Source of the DNA: Brachionus manjavacas
Taxonomy: Eukaryota > Rotifera > Eurotatoria > Ploima > Brachionidae
Direction: 5' to 3'
Assembly (NCBI GenBank): GCA_019054805.1
Contig: JAHQIY010000010.1
Span: 3,083,501 to 3,147,500 of the forward strand
Length of the DNA: 64,000 bases
Part shown: positions 11,746 to 21,510 of the stretch, one piece after another
How positions within the stretch are numbered: the stretch's first letter is position 1
Layout: each line of letters starts with the position of its first letter
The notes under the pieces: generated by a model
The model's input: the letters and a program-made list of their open reading frames with translations, nothing else
Databases searched by the model: none
Told to the model about the DNA's origin: nothing
Position numbers and translations under genes: made by a program

Positions 11746-12300
11746 TTAAAAATTTATCTTTCAAAAATATAAAACTTAATTAATAAAAAAGAGACTTAGG
11801 GAAATCTTTTATTTGATTTAAGATCTTAAAATTAAATTTTATAACTAATCCTAAGCTATAAAAAATCTGGAAATTAAAGTTTTTAATTTATATATGTAAC
11901 TTTTAAATTTTTTTTTATCGATCAAAAAAAACAATAAAAATTATTAAACTGCATTATTGTAATTATAGATTGTAATTATAGATTATAAAATTCCTTTGAT
12001 AATTGCGTAAAACCTTGCAAACTAACCTATCGTGTTCTGGTGTAAAATGATTGAGTTAATAATTTGATAAATATTTTTTAAATTTTTTGTAAATAGATAA
12101 AATTTATCTCAGGATAAATCAAAATTCTTTGTTTAGTATTTTTATTTCAAAACTTATACAAAATATTTGAAATATTAAAAAATTATGGAAACTAAACAAG
12201 CTTAAAAAGAAATTTTTGGCATGGATTAAAATGTGAAAAAAAATTACATGGTCTAAGCTCAAAAGCTTATTTATTTTTTAATATTTTCGTTCTATGAGTC
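11746..12300. other. AT-rich region, nothing recognised
   Basis: A/T-rich sequence with a tandem doublet TTGTAATTATAGA near 11956-11985. No coding or RNA features seen. Confidence 0.5.
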
Positions 12301-12302
12301 TA

Positions 12303-13250
12303 CAGCGGTTTTAATAAAAACGTAACACAAAAAAAGCCGCGACCAAACAACGGCCAGCGCGGCCGTCCGTCCCGGCCTGTTTGCGGCTCCGAACCGGCCG
12401 ACCTAAGCGAACTTGCCGGCCCACCCTAAGAGATAAATAAAATAATCATCAAATACTGACTATCTAATTTGTTTACTGAACTATATTTTTTTAACTTAGC
12501 CGTCAATTATTCTCCTGATCATCAGATTTTGTTTTATTTTAGATCAACTAAGCTTTTATCGCTATTAAAATATTATCATAAGTTATTATTCTTATTTATT
12601 AATATTTTCAAAACTTTTTAAATTTTTTCAAGTTTTATTGTTTTTTCTTTGTAATAATAAAATTTCATTTTATTTTCTTGGTCCTTTTTTTTTAGTTCAT
12701 ACAAAAATATAAATCTTTTTTTAATTGATAATTTCAGAAACAAAAAATACATTTTTCTATAAAACAAATAGATTAATTTCTCTTTTCAAATAATTAATTT
12801 TCGAAAATTTATCTCAAACAAAGTTGGATCGTTTTATCTTATTTAAAATTTCTCATTACTTATAACACTTCAAATGTTAAGAAAATAAATTAATTCTTTT
12901 TTAAAATCTTTATCAATTAATTTGTGTTGAATTCTCAATAATTCATAAATTTTAAAAATTATATCTATGTGTTTGAAAGTATTTAGATTACATAAGAAAA
13001 AAATACGAATTTTACTTTTAATGCTTGCTTTTTAGTTTTAAAGCTTAATACAAAAAACTTTTTTTTTATAATCAATTTTATTTGTCCTGCTAAATTAAAG
13101 AAGGGAAAAAAAAATCTTTCATTAAACCATAAGCCGGCCGGCAAGGTCGGCCGGCTAGTAAGGTCGGACGGGGCGGACGTGTTGGGACGCCAAAGTTACC
13201 GTTGGCCGGCCGGCCGGATCGCTTGCGTTACGTTTTTATTAGAACCGCTT
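12303..13250. mobile_element. Tc1/mariner-type MITE with GC-rich subterminal islands
   Basis: Inverted ends of 24 bp: the left reads CAGCGGTTTTAATAAAA then ACGTAAC (12303-12326), the right the reverse of AAGCGGTTCTAATAAAA then ACGTAAC (13227-13250), two mismatches. Each end is flanked by TA (12301-12302 and 13251-13252), the target duplication of Tc1/mariner/pogo elements. Immediately inside lie two GC-rich blocks (12331-12427 and 13130-13220) full of CCGGCCGGC words, unlike the AT-rich surroundings, while the centre is ordinary A/T. No transposase is encoded, so it would depend on a transposase in trans. Confidence 0.88.
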
Positions 13251-13979
13251 TAAATGATAAATTAAAAAAAAGCAGACTGTGGTAACAGTTGAAATTAAAT
13301 TTGAAATTATGATAATTGTTAATTATAAGATTTTTTTTAAATTACTTTATGAGCCAAAGGGTTAAAGTGAAAATGAAATGGAAAAAAATTGGGTTGAAAC
13401 CGGGTCTTAGGTACTGGGCTTAAGGCTAATTATACACCGAACCCACGGGATAATTTGCAAGGATTACGGGAGGTCTTACCATTCCCCATAGTTTTAAAAT
13501 CCAATTCATTGTCCACATCATTAACAAAAAACGGGTTCTCTAGCTATATTTAAAAAACTTTCATCATTGTATCTTTGTAAGACCACAACATTTTTTTCCT
13601 TTGAAATTTCGGACAATTTTTTTTAACTACCCGAAAAAGCTGATGTGAAAACTTATTACCGTTGCAATTAAATGAAAAGTTAATACTTTTTTTTTTATAA
13701 TAAATAATTTTCATTAATAAATTTTTAAACTTCCCATTGTTCATTTGAATAAGGTGAAATTTTATTATTAATAATTAAATGTTGCTAAACTATTATTAAT
13801 ATTATTAATAATATAATTAAACAAACATTTTAAATAATTAAATGTTGATTTTTTTGAATACTGATATTAAAGGTTTTCAAAATGATTTTTGAAATAAGAT
13901 AAATAAATTTCACAAAAAATTTCAATTTTTTTTAATTAAGGCGTTTATTTTAATAAGAAACATTTTACACAAAAATTTT
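13251..13979. other. Intergenic, downstream of MORN3-like gene
   Basis: A less AT-biased patch at 13370-13500 (GGGTTGAAACCGGGTCTTAG and on) shows no ORF or known repeat. The rest is A/T-rich. Confidence 0.4.
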
Positions 13980-14787
13980 TTAGTTATTTTCGAAATGTTT
14001 AAAACTTTCTTCAAGAACTTGATTGGCATCTTTTAAATGAATCTAAAGAAAAAAATGTAAAATTTGAATCTTTCTAAACTTAATTACCGCTGGTAATTCA
14101 TATATGTTTGCTTGTTTGGCATTGTCTCGATCAAAATCGATCATTTTTCCAGTTTTGTTTATGTCTTCAACCCATAACCCCTCTAGAAGCTTTCCTTTGT
14201 TCAAAAAAAAATACTTTCCGCGTCCATTTTTCATGTCATTTTTCCACTCTCCCTCATATCTGTTGTCATTAGCCAAACGAAGCATCCCATTGCCATTTCG
14301 TTTGTCGTCCGACCATTCTCCTTCATAAATATCGCCATTTGAGTAATACATTCTACCCCAACCGGACTTCAAGCCCTCATACCATTCTCCTTCATAATAT
14401 TCATTCTCGCCGTAATAATAAGTTCCATAACCCTTCAAAACTCAAGCTTGAGAAAAAAAATTTTTTGAAAAAAAAAGAAAATCATACATGAGTCTTATTA
14501 TCTTTCCATCCGCCAGAATAGACTTTTTTATAAGTACCATCTGGTTTTTTTATACTTAGATTGCCGAAGCCGTTTCTCTTGTCATTTTTCCATTCACCTT
14601 CGTATATTTCTCCTTTTTTCACCCAGTTGTAAACACCTTTGCCTTCTTTTTTGTTATCGTGCCACTCGCCTATATACTCGTCTTTGTTGCTGGTATAAAA
14701 AGTGGCATGCAAGCCTTCCTTTTGAGCTTTTTGGTCCCAATCTTTCCAAAGTGGTTGGAAATCCTTTTCTTTCTTTAAAAAAGGCAT
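13980..14787 (-). CDS. MORN3: MORN3-like MORN-repeat protein, three exons
   Basis: Exons 14787-14488, 14432-14088 and 14042-13980 join in phase 0 (introns of 55 and 45 bp, GTATGA...TTTTGAAG and GTAATT...TTTCTTTAG) to give about 235 residues; vertebrate MORN3 has about 240. The N-terminus has the family signature LWKDWDQKAQKEGL, followed by seven MORN repeats (YIGEWHDNKKEGKG, YEGEWKNDKRNGFG, YSGGWKDNK-HGYG, YYEGEWYEGLKSGWGRMYY, YEGEWSDDKRNGNG, YEGEWKNDMKNGRG, LEGLWVEDINKTG). The MIDFDRD motif precedes a tail NQVLEESFKHFENN like the vertebrate C-terminus. MORN3 is a testis-expressed protein in vertebrates and MORN repeats are linked to membrane and cytoskeletal scaffolding; the role here is inferred. 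The first splice was set by the GYGTYYY alignment. Confidence 0.9.
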
Positions 14788-15188
14788 TCTATAAACTTAA
14801 TAGTTTTTAATTTCTAGTCTTTATTTTGATTTTTTTTTAAAAGAATTGCCATGACAACGGTATAATTAGGCTTAATTTTCTCCAAGACTAAATAAGTTTT
14901 TTTTAAGTTGTGTTTTTTATCAACTAGTTCTTTAGTTTGAGTGCATCTTCAACATTTATTTTTCCCAGTTTTAAAATAAAAACTATTAATGTTAATATTT
15001 TTGGATTTTTTTTTATCCGTGCTAATGTAATACCAATCTAATTTAAACTTATGGTAACACAGCCTAAATGTATTTAATGTAAATTCGGTGACGTAATTCG
15101 AAAAACCGAAATATATCAGTCGTTTTTTTTTTTTTTAAAACAACCCACATATTCTTGTAAATCTTGAAGAGAGGAATCCAAATATAAA
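14788..15188. other. Upstream region of MORN3-like gene
   Basis: A/T-rich promoter-side sequence without a clear TATA box or known repeat. Confidence 0.4.
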
Positions 15189-15303
15189 CAGTAGCGCTAC
15201 GCCACGTGGATTTTACGCAAATTTACGTCAAATTACGTTAATTTACGTAAATTTACTTTTTTTGACGTAAATTTACGTAAATCCACGTGGCGTAGCGCTA
15301 CTG
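15189..15303. mobile_element. 115-bp palindromic MITE
   Basis: The ends are near-perfect inverted repeats starting CAGTAGCGCTACGCCACGTG (left 15189, right reversed to 15303) and continuing into TTTACGTAAATTTACG words. The right flank is TA and the left AA, compatible with a TA target duplication with one change. The whole element folds into a single hairpin around TTACTTTTTTTGACG. Probably a Tc1/mariner-related MITE. Confidence 0.85.
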
Positions 15304-15631
15304 TATATGAAATATTTTTAAAAAAATTTTAAACCTTTTTTTTTAATTCAAAGTTTTTTTTCAGCTAATTCGGTAGAATTTTTCTAATTAGTAATTATGT
15401 TTGACAATTTTTGATCCGATGACGGAACAAGTTTGAACTGACCTTATTTGCTTATCGTTTTCAGCGGGTCTTGATTAATAGAAAATAATTTTACTAGAAT
15501 TTTAAGATAGCCGATGGGTCCGTTGTCTAATGTTGTTATTTTTTATGGGTTAAGAGGTTAATGAGGTATCACCTCAATACCCAAAAATCCCACCCATTTC
15601 CCCCAAAAAATAAAATATTTAACATAATTAG

Positions 15632-15709
15632 ACTGAAAGGACAAAAAATGACGTCATTGTGATCATTTTTTGTCCTTTCAGTAAAATGATCACAATGACG
15701 TCATTTTTT
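15632..15709. repeat. Two overlapping perfect inverted repeats with CRE-like sites
   Basis: The first inverted repeat has 20-nt arms (15632-15651 and 15663-15682, ACTGAAAGGACAAAAAATGA and its complement). The second has 27-nt arms (15643-15669 and 15683-15709) and shares sequence with the first. Each arm of the second contains TGACGTCA, the canonical cAMP-response/ATF site. The two hairpins are mutually exclusive. Function unknown. Confidence 0.8.
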
Positions 15710-15813
15710 ATGAAAAATTTAAAATTTTGTTTCTCCTGTTTTTACAAAAATAACTTGATTCTATTTGATAAAAATATTTATTCTGTTATCAAAAATCGTC
15801 AATATATTATAAA

Positions 15814-15966
15814 AATGAATCAGAACAAGCAAAAAGAAGTTAAAAAAAAAATGGAAGATCTTGATAACGCAAAAAAAGATGTTTTTGAAAAAAAATTGAA
15901 CACTACTAAAGCTTCAAATTTATCCAACATTCCGAGACAGATTTTTTTAACTAATCTTTTTAACTA
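15814..15966 (+). CDS. Possible short lysine-rich ORF
   Basis: An ATG at 15814 opens 50 codons (MNQNKQKEVKKKMEDLDNAK and on, ending FLTNLFN), a K/E/D-rich helical start. It lies downstream of the double inverted repeat. It could be a first exon or chance; no homolog recognised and no splice partner found. Confidence 0.2.
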
Positions 15967-16079
15967 AAAAAAATCAAACATAAAATTTATTTTGAATTCG
16001 TTAATAATTCGTTTAAATAATATGAGTGTGAAATATGCAATAAAAAAAAATTGGTCACCCGGTTAGGCTCATTTACCAT

Positions 16080-16141
16080 ATAATAATAATAATAATAATG
16101 ATAATAATAATAATAATAATAATAAATAAAATAAATAAATA
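16080..16141 (+). repeat. AAT/AAATA microsatellite
   Basis: TAATAATAATAATAATAATG interrupts into further AAT repeats and then AAATAAATAAATAAA. It follows GGTCACCCGGTTAGGCTC, so it may be another retroelement tail. Confidence 0.6.
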
Positions 16142-16440
16142 AATTGTTCGCAGTTTTTCACCAGCTGTCTTTCTATAATAAAATCATGAAATCTCGGCCC
16201 TTGTCTTAGTCCATTCGAAGAATATTTAATTTTTTTTAACCATATCTTCTCTCTTTCCTCTCTCTTCTTTGAACCAAAAAAAAATGTAGGCTTTATGAGG
16301 CCTCGCTTCGGAACAACCTTGAGAGATCATCTCTCGGAAATTATCTCAATCAATCAAAAGTATTTATGTTTTGTAATATATTTAAACAAAAATTCGCATA
16401 ATTAAAATGATGAAATTATTAAAATTAATTAAAAATAAAT
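16142..16440. other. Non-coding; small hairpin at 16320
   Basis: Contains GAGAGATCATCTCTC (about 16322-16336), a perfect palindrome followed by ATCTCAATCAATCAA, plus GAGGCCTC nearby. Possibly another repeat end; no gene. Confidence 0.35.
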
Positions 16441-16608
16441 TTCGTTTTTTTTTTAATTTTTTTTACTCATTATGAATTCTATCGATCAATTAAATTATCT
16501 CATAAAATATTCAGGTAAGCAACAATTTAATTGCGGGAAGCCTGTGGAGGATTCTCGGGATACACTGGCCTGGGACATTGTCGAATGCTGACCTATACAG
16601 AAGAACAA

Positions 16609-16651
16609 ATTCAGTATACTGGCGTGGGTTCAAATCCCACTGCTGTCACCA
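16609..16651 (+). tRNA. tRNA-Leu 3'-half pseudogene, including CCA
   Basis: TTCAGTATACTGGC looks like a long variable arm of a type II tRNA. It is followed by a perfect T-arm (GTGGG at 16624-16628, loop TTCAAAT, CCCAC at 16636-16640) and a 3' acceptor strand TGCTGTC with discriminator A and then CCA (16649-16651). Eukaryotic nuclear tRNA genes do not encode CCA, so this looks reverse-transcribed from a mature tRNA. The D-arm and anticodon arm are missing or unrecognisable upstream. Most like leucine; serine is the alternative. Confidence 0.65.
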
Positions 16652-17124
16652 ATGTAATGCTTCGCGCGAGTTTCTGATCCGTCACGGTTGAGTGGTTTTT
16701 GATCAATCTTCGATTATTGATTTGCTTGATTGATATACTATCAAAAGAGGGGTTCAATATACGGAAAAACTAGACTACTCTGTGCTTGAGTTGGTCAGTT
16801 TATGACCAAGTCTTTCGCCTAGTCCCTAGGACCTCAAAGAACGAAGAAATAGGACTTTTAACTGATAGGATACTTTTCAGTAACCTGATAGATGACTTTT
16901 CAATCACCTATAAAATTGAACTAAAAGATACTTTTCAATATCTTATTTAGATTTTATTAGTTTTTTTAGTTCTTTTATTATTCAAAAATACAATTAATAT
17001 ATATACGAAAATTACAAAGTTATTAGAGTTTTTCTCATTAACTTTTCTAAGAATAACTTCAAGGTAAAATTTATTAAAATTTTATTTTTTTCTTTTTTTT
17101 AATCTTGAAATTACATCTTTACAG

Positions 17125-17384
17125 AGCCATCAAGTCAATGCATTAAGAACAAAAGACTGCGATGGCTCTGACATGTACTTAGAATGAAAGAAACACGGAT
17201 ACCAAAAAGAGCCCTTCAATGGACGCCTCAAGGGCTACGTAAGGTAGGAAGACCAGCAGTAACATAGAGGTCAACAATCACGAAAGAGCTCATCGAAATT
17301 GGAATGACATGGAGAGAAGCAAGGGTAATGGCAAAAGATCGACTTGAGTGGAAATCAAAAATAATGACCCTCAAGGAGTGAATA
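17125..17384 (+). pseudogene. Non-LTR endonuclease-RT C-terminal domain
   Basis: One frame reads KNKRLRWL, stop, HVLRMKETRIPKRALQW, then TPQGLRKVGRPAVT, stop, RSTITKELIEIGMTWREA and DRLEWKSKIMTLKE before a final stop. This RWLGHVxRM...GRPxxTWR...EWR pattern is the conserved C-terminus of many LINE-type reverse transcriptases. The two in-frame stops (TGA for the usual GGN, TAG for TGG) each look like single-base changes, so the decay is modest. Confidence 0.85.
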
Positions 17385-17740
17385 AGGAAAATAAAAACAA
17401 TTTTTTTTTTGCAAAAAAATAATTTTAAGAACAATTTCTTTTTTTTACCTTTCTGAATAAAAAGCCTAACTCAATATACAAAAATTTTTACATGAAGAAA
17501 TTAATAGGCAATATTTGGAATTAAATTCTTTTTTGTTTAAAACTATTTTTCTTGCTTTCTTTCTCCCTTGTTTTATCAATTTTGCAATTGAATAATTAAA
17601 AATTACATTTATATAATGAATAAATTTAGCTAACAATAGCTACTAACTCAGGTGTTTCAATCTTTCGAAAATATAATAAATGGAAGATTTTTCTCAAATA
17701 AAAACATTTTTTTAAAATTATTACTAAAGCTTTTCTTTTA

Positions 17741-18629
17741 GCCCTTGTTTGGAATGGATGAACTTAGAATTAGGCTTGATTGTGATGAGTGGACCAATTA
17801 TGGGAATTTAATTGATAAATCAGGCAAAATAAAATGTCCTGAATGTAAAAATCACATGATAGACGTTGAATTTTGTCTCAACTTGCTCGTCAATAAGGAA
17901 AAAATCAAAAGAAAAAAAATACAGTTGGCTTTAGAGGAGAATATTGAAAAATCCTTTGAAAAGAATTTAGAAAAACAATTTGATGACAACGCTTATCTTA
18001 TTGATCTTCAGTGTGAAAATCTAATCAAAGACATAAGCAATTATCGCCAAAGTTTAATTAATAATTTGGCAACTAGCAAACAGGATTGTACGAAGCTAAT
18101 TAAAAAAATGGATTTTAAGAAATTGTCCAACGAAGCTTTCGAAAAAGAAATAAATGCTGAGAAGAATTTAATGAAGAGACTGGAAATTGAATAGAAATAT
18201 GAAGATATGATTAACGAAATGAAAGATGAAATGGAAAAAATAATGCAAGAAAAGTATTACGTCTTTACACCTCAAACTAAACAGTTAAAGATTGATCAGC
18301 TTATTGGAAAATTGGAAGCTTGTACTTTAAATAAAGCACCAAAAAATTTTAATTATGCCCTAAATGATTATAGTAATCTCGATGTTGAATATTATTTGAA
18401 AAATATTTTAAATCTATTTCCTCAATCGTCAGCTCATTTTCAGCATTTTAGACTAAACGACGACAAGTCGATTCCTCTACAGGACACTCAACCGCAAATT
18501 TTAAATTTTGATGAAATATCTTCACGTTATCAAACACTTGTAGTTGAAAGTGAAAAAATTAGCGAAGCTTTCCGGCCAAGTCCTTTTTTTAATTACATTA
18601 TGAATCAATATTTTAATTATTTCCAATAG
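17741..18629 (+). pseudogene. Coiled-coil protein gene, arm-1 copy, premature stop
   Basis: The frame opens after a good acceptor (TTTTCTTTTAG) and reads FGMDELRIRLDCDEWTNYG, then KIKCPECKNHMIDVEFCLN, then a K/E-rich coiled coil. KCPEC followed by a leucine-rich stretch resembles the second half of a RING finger, so an upstream exon may be missing; this is inference. TAG at 18192-18194 replaces the CAG of the arm-2 copy, cutting the protein at about 149 residues; the frame continues open to 18629 (140 further residues from 18207) with many substitutions. So the copy is a recent pseudogene or encodes a shortened protein. Confidence 0.6.
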
Positions 18630-18725
18630 ACTGATAAAATAGGGAATATTATTTCAGCACAATCAATTTCTGATTAGCACAATGAAAAAAACATTCAGCA
18701 CAATTCGATTTCTTCTAAGCGCAAA

Positions 18726-18916
18726 AAATTGTATTTATAAAAAAAAACATTTAACACTAATTGTGCTTGATAATAATTCTTAAAAGAAATTTTTTTCAAC
18801 ACAAAAATATTTTTAATAATAAAAGTTTAAATCTTAATTTTTATTTAATGATAATAAAGTATATTTCGAAGCTAAATAAAAAGATATTAAAAAATATTGA
18901 CTGTAATCTAGTACTA
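18726..18916. repeat. Direct repeat of about 190 bp, left copy
   Basis: Nearly identical to 19311-19507, from AAATTGTATTTATAAAAAAA through GACTGTAATCTAGT-CTA, with small indels. The two copies flank a 394-bp piece with a retroelement 3' module, so they look like an unusually long target-site duplication. Confidence 0.85.
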
Positions 18917-19310
18917 TTATTTATTATTTATTAAAAATATAGTTCGGGTTATACCCTGGCAGTTTGGAATGGATCTTAGTCCTTCCTTTCAGCCAAATGT
19001 TTTTAGTTCATACTTTAAAAAAAAATTAAATACAATAAAGGAATTAAAAATGAAGGACAAAAAGAGAAAAATGATTAAAGTTGGAAAAGAGTTATTTTTT
19101 ATGAGACAAAAAATAGTGATTGAGATATTTCGAGAGAAAAATAAATTTAAAATGTTAATTTTTTTTTTGCTTTTTTTAATTTTTCAAATTATTATTCATT
19201 TTGTGTTCTAAATTTTTTAAAATAGGTGTCGAAGAGCGTAAGAAATTTTTTTTGGCGTGTTTCAGGTTCGTAGATTTTTAGGTCTTCATTAATTTGTTTA
19301 TGTTTTTTGT
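18917..19310 (-). mobile_element. 5'-truncated non-LTR tail insertion
   Basis: On the minus strand this ends in the module GGCTGAAAGGAAGGACTAAG, CCATTCCAAACTGCC, a GGGTATAACCC hairpin and an AATAAATAATAAATAA tail. It is the family with the 3' module at 11149-11196 and 23719-23758. The open frame on the plus strand (18969-19211) is incidental. It is flanked by the direct repeats at 18726 and 19311. Confidence 0.65.
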
Positions 19311-19507
19311 AAATTGTATTTATAAAAAAAAAACATTTAACACTAAAAAATTGTGCTTGATAATAATTCTTAAAAGAAATTTTTTTTCAACACAAAAATA
19401 TTTTTAATAATATAAGTTTAAATCTTAATTTTTATTTAGTAATAATAAAGTATATTTCGAAGCTAAATAAAAAGATATTAAAAAATATTGACTGTAATCT
19501 AGTGCTA
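19311..19507. repeat. Direct repeat of about 190 bp, right copy
   Basis: The partner of 18726-18916. Its 3' end overlaps the start of the inverted-repeat element at 19494, and the left copy repeats that same junction, showing that the retroelement inserted after the inverted-repeat element was in place. Confidence 0.85.
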
Positions 19508-20528
19508 AATGAATTTAATACTATGAATTTAGTACTAATGATTTTAGTTGTAAATTCTTAAATAAGAAATTAATACTAAATGCTTATTTTAAAATTAAAT
19601 CTAAATCCTTATTTTCGAATTTAAAACTTAACGACTTTAATACTACAAAAAAATAATACTACGAGAAAATAATACTATAAGAAGTTAATACTAATTGAAA
19701 ATTTTATCTATAAAAACAATAAATGCCGAAAATCAAATTTTTGCACATTATATACAATTAAATTAAATAGAACTTTACTAAAAAATAAATATAATTGATT
19801 TATCATTTTGAATTTTATAATTAAAGGCTAATTAATATAATTAGATGACTTCTTGTATATATATAAACCAATCTTTGGTGCTCTTCAATTAACTTAAAAT
19901 ATTTTAAAATTATCTAAAAAACTCAAAACAAAACAAAATTTGAAAATGTCCAAACCAACTTTAATCCAAAGTAATTTTGGAATCGAAGGTAAGAAAAAAT
20001 CCCACCCAGTGGTTATCTTTGAAAACCAAATATACTGGTGGAAAAATTGTAATAAAGTATTGCTATAATAACAAAAGATCAAATCGAGGAAGAAGTCAAA
20101 CGGATTTGGAAATCAAATGGTCAAATGGGAAAACGAAAGCGTGTTAGCAAGAATGATAGAGATGAAGCTCATAGAAATATTGTCGAAAAAATTCGAATCG
20201 AAGAAACCAACAATATGCACTTAGATTTTTTGGAACGCAATCGCAACCACAATTTTGATAATTAATAAATTAATTTTCTTTTATCTTTTTTTATTTTTTT
20301 TTTCGATCCTTAATAAAATAAATTTTAATGTCAACAATTTTTTTAATTATTAACTTAAATTCTTAATAAGAGAAAAAAATAGTATTAAATAAGAAAAGTA
20401 TAAAATTCATTTAGTATTTATTTCGCTTAGTATTAAATTCCTTATTTTTTATTTAGTATAAAATTCATTTAGTATTAAAATCATTAGGACTAAATTCATA
20501 GTATTAAATTCCTTTAGTACTAAATTAC
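19494..20528. mobile_element. MULE-like inverted-repeat element
   Basis: Ends are inverted repeats of about 53 bp (GTAATCTAGTGCTAAATGAA at 19494; reversed GTAATTTAGTACTAAAGGAA ending at 20528), followed by subterminal repeats of TTAATACTAAATGAATT words on both sides. The interior has TATATATATAAACC near 19856 and a small broken gene at 19946-20264 resembling a FLYWCH zinc finger, a domain typical of MULE transposons. Hence MULE-like by inference. A clean target duplication was not seen. Confidence 0.65.
19946..20264 (+). pseudogene. FLYWCH-like zinc-finger fragment
   Basis: An ATG at 19946 gives MSKPTLIQSNFGIEGKKK then HPVVIFENQIY. After a one-base frame change the text continues TKYTGGKIVIKYCYNNKRSN and RGRSQTDLEIK; a further shift gives an acidic-basic tail (GKRKRVSKNDRDEAHRNIVE, ending NRNHNFDN). 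The pattern LIxSxFG...PVVIFENxIY...GGK...YxC...KRS.RGR...D fits FLYWCH domains loosely; the canonical W is replaced. Two frame changes suggest decay, or a short intron starting at the GGTAAG near 19989. Confidence 0.45.
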
Positions 20529-20875
20529 TGAATACCTTAAAAAAAAACTTGTCTCTAGAAAACCATTTTTCCGCATTTTTTGCTCTACCTCTTTTAGGTT
20601 TATTGACAAATTGGTCCTTTTTTTTTAAACAGTTCTTTTAATGCCAATAAATGTGCACAATATCCTTATTCAGTGAAAAACTTGCAAGAACATTTCTTAC
20701 TGCTAAGGTTAACTTTAGTAGAATGCATTTCTTCATTTTTAATTTTTGTGCTAAAAGTTTTTTTTTTCAAATTTTGATTTTTGTGTTAAGAAGAAATCAT
20801 TTTGTGCTGAGCGTTTTGAAATTGTGTTGAATGGTTATTTTTTTGTGTTGAAAAGGTAGACCCGATAAAATATAG

Positions 20876-21339
20876 ACCAAAGAACAAAATTTTAAAATGC
20901 TAAGCATAAAACATTAATAAATAAAAGTGATGAATAGTTTTTATTAATTATTATACATTAATTTCATTGCTTTGTCTACTAAACAAAATAATTTTATTTA
21001 ATTTCAATTAAATAAAATTTAAAAAATTTACTTTTAAATAATTTATTTTTAAATGTAAACTTTAATAAAAATTTAATACAATTGACAGTGGTGTCTTAAT
21101 AATTTTAAGTAAAAGTTTATTTCAAAAATTATCTCGTAGTGCATCTTTTTATTTATCTAGATAAATTATTTGACTTCGTGTTAAACTCTTCTATTTAAAA
21201 AAAAATTAGATAAAATTGTTCTACGATACTTTTGTGCTAATCTAATATAGCTGTGGTATAAATGGTAAATATTTAAAGATATTTTTAAAATGACGATTCA
21301 GAATATTTTTAATAATATTAAGCTACAAAAACTTATTGC
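20876..21339. other. AT-rich duplicated flank
   Basis: Aligns in reverse with 58370-58690 of arm 2. No gene seen. Confidence 0.5.
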
Positions 21340-21510
21340 TGTAATCTTCCATCTTACCTGATTGATTCCTTTTCTTGCTAGAGACTGACAAGGCAGCTGA
21401 TGTATATTCAAGACGTGGTCTTACATTTACGCAATAGACTGTGTTGAAAGTCTCGATGGTCCAGTTCTTGAATGTTCTTCTCTGCTGACAAACTTGCATT
21501 GTTAATCTGG
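21340..21510 (-). pseudogene. Short non-LTR RT fragment
   Basis: The minus strand reads RTFKNWTIETFNTVYCVNVR then PRLEYTSAALS, the thumb region of LINE-type RTs (LYxxxVRPxLEYxxxxW). It is GC-richer than its surroundings and absent from the corresponding place in arm 2, so it inserted after the duplication. Confidence 0.6.

Larger units (their letters stand above)
16522..17400 (+). mobile_element. Insertion with tRNA-Leu 3' half and non-LTR C-terminus
   Basis: Absent from the duplicate arm, so this block is an insertion. Near 16600-16651 it carries the 3' part of a leucine tRNA, and at 17125-17384 the C-terminal domain of a non-LTR endonuclease-reverse transcriptase. In between, 16652-17110 has no recognised content. 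The end is GAATAAGGAAAATAAAAACA followed by T-rich sequence. It could be a chimeric retroposed transcript, a SINE-LINE mosaic, or two insertions. Confidence 0.6.
18643..20863. mobile_element. Insertion absent from arm 2: nested element stack
   Basis: Bounded by GATAAAATAG (18633-18642) and GATAAAATATAG (20864-20875), while the other arm reads GATAAAAATAG once; this looks like a target duplication of about 10 bp. The outer ends carry degenerate inverted repeats built from the word CAGCACAA or CAACACAA (left 18653-18730, right 20745-20860). Inside are a second inverted-repeat element (19494-20528) and a retroelement tail (18917-19310) flanked by a direct repeat of about 190 bp. Confidence 0.7.

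Noticed and set aside
14104-14328. Plus-strand frame opposite the MORN-repeat gene
   Set aside because: A shadow of the repeat-rich coding strand.
16609-16651. Primer-binding site of an LTR element (minus-strand TGGTGACAGC)
   Set aside because: The match covers the whole T-arm and variable arm, more than a primer site needs, and no LTR lies next to it.
18969-19211. Plus-strand frame starting MDLSPSFQPN
   Set aside because: Lies antisense in a retroelement tail; A/T-driven K/F/I composition.
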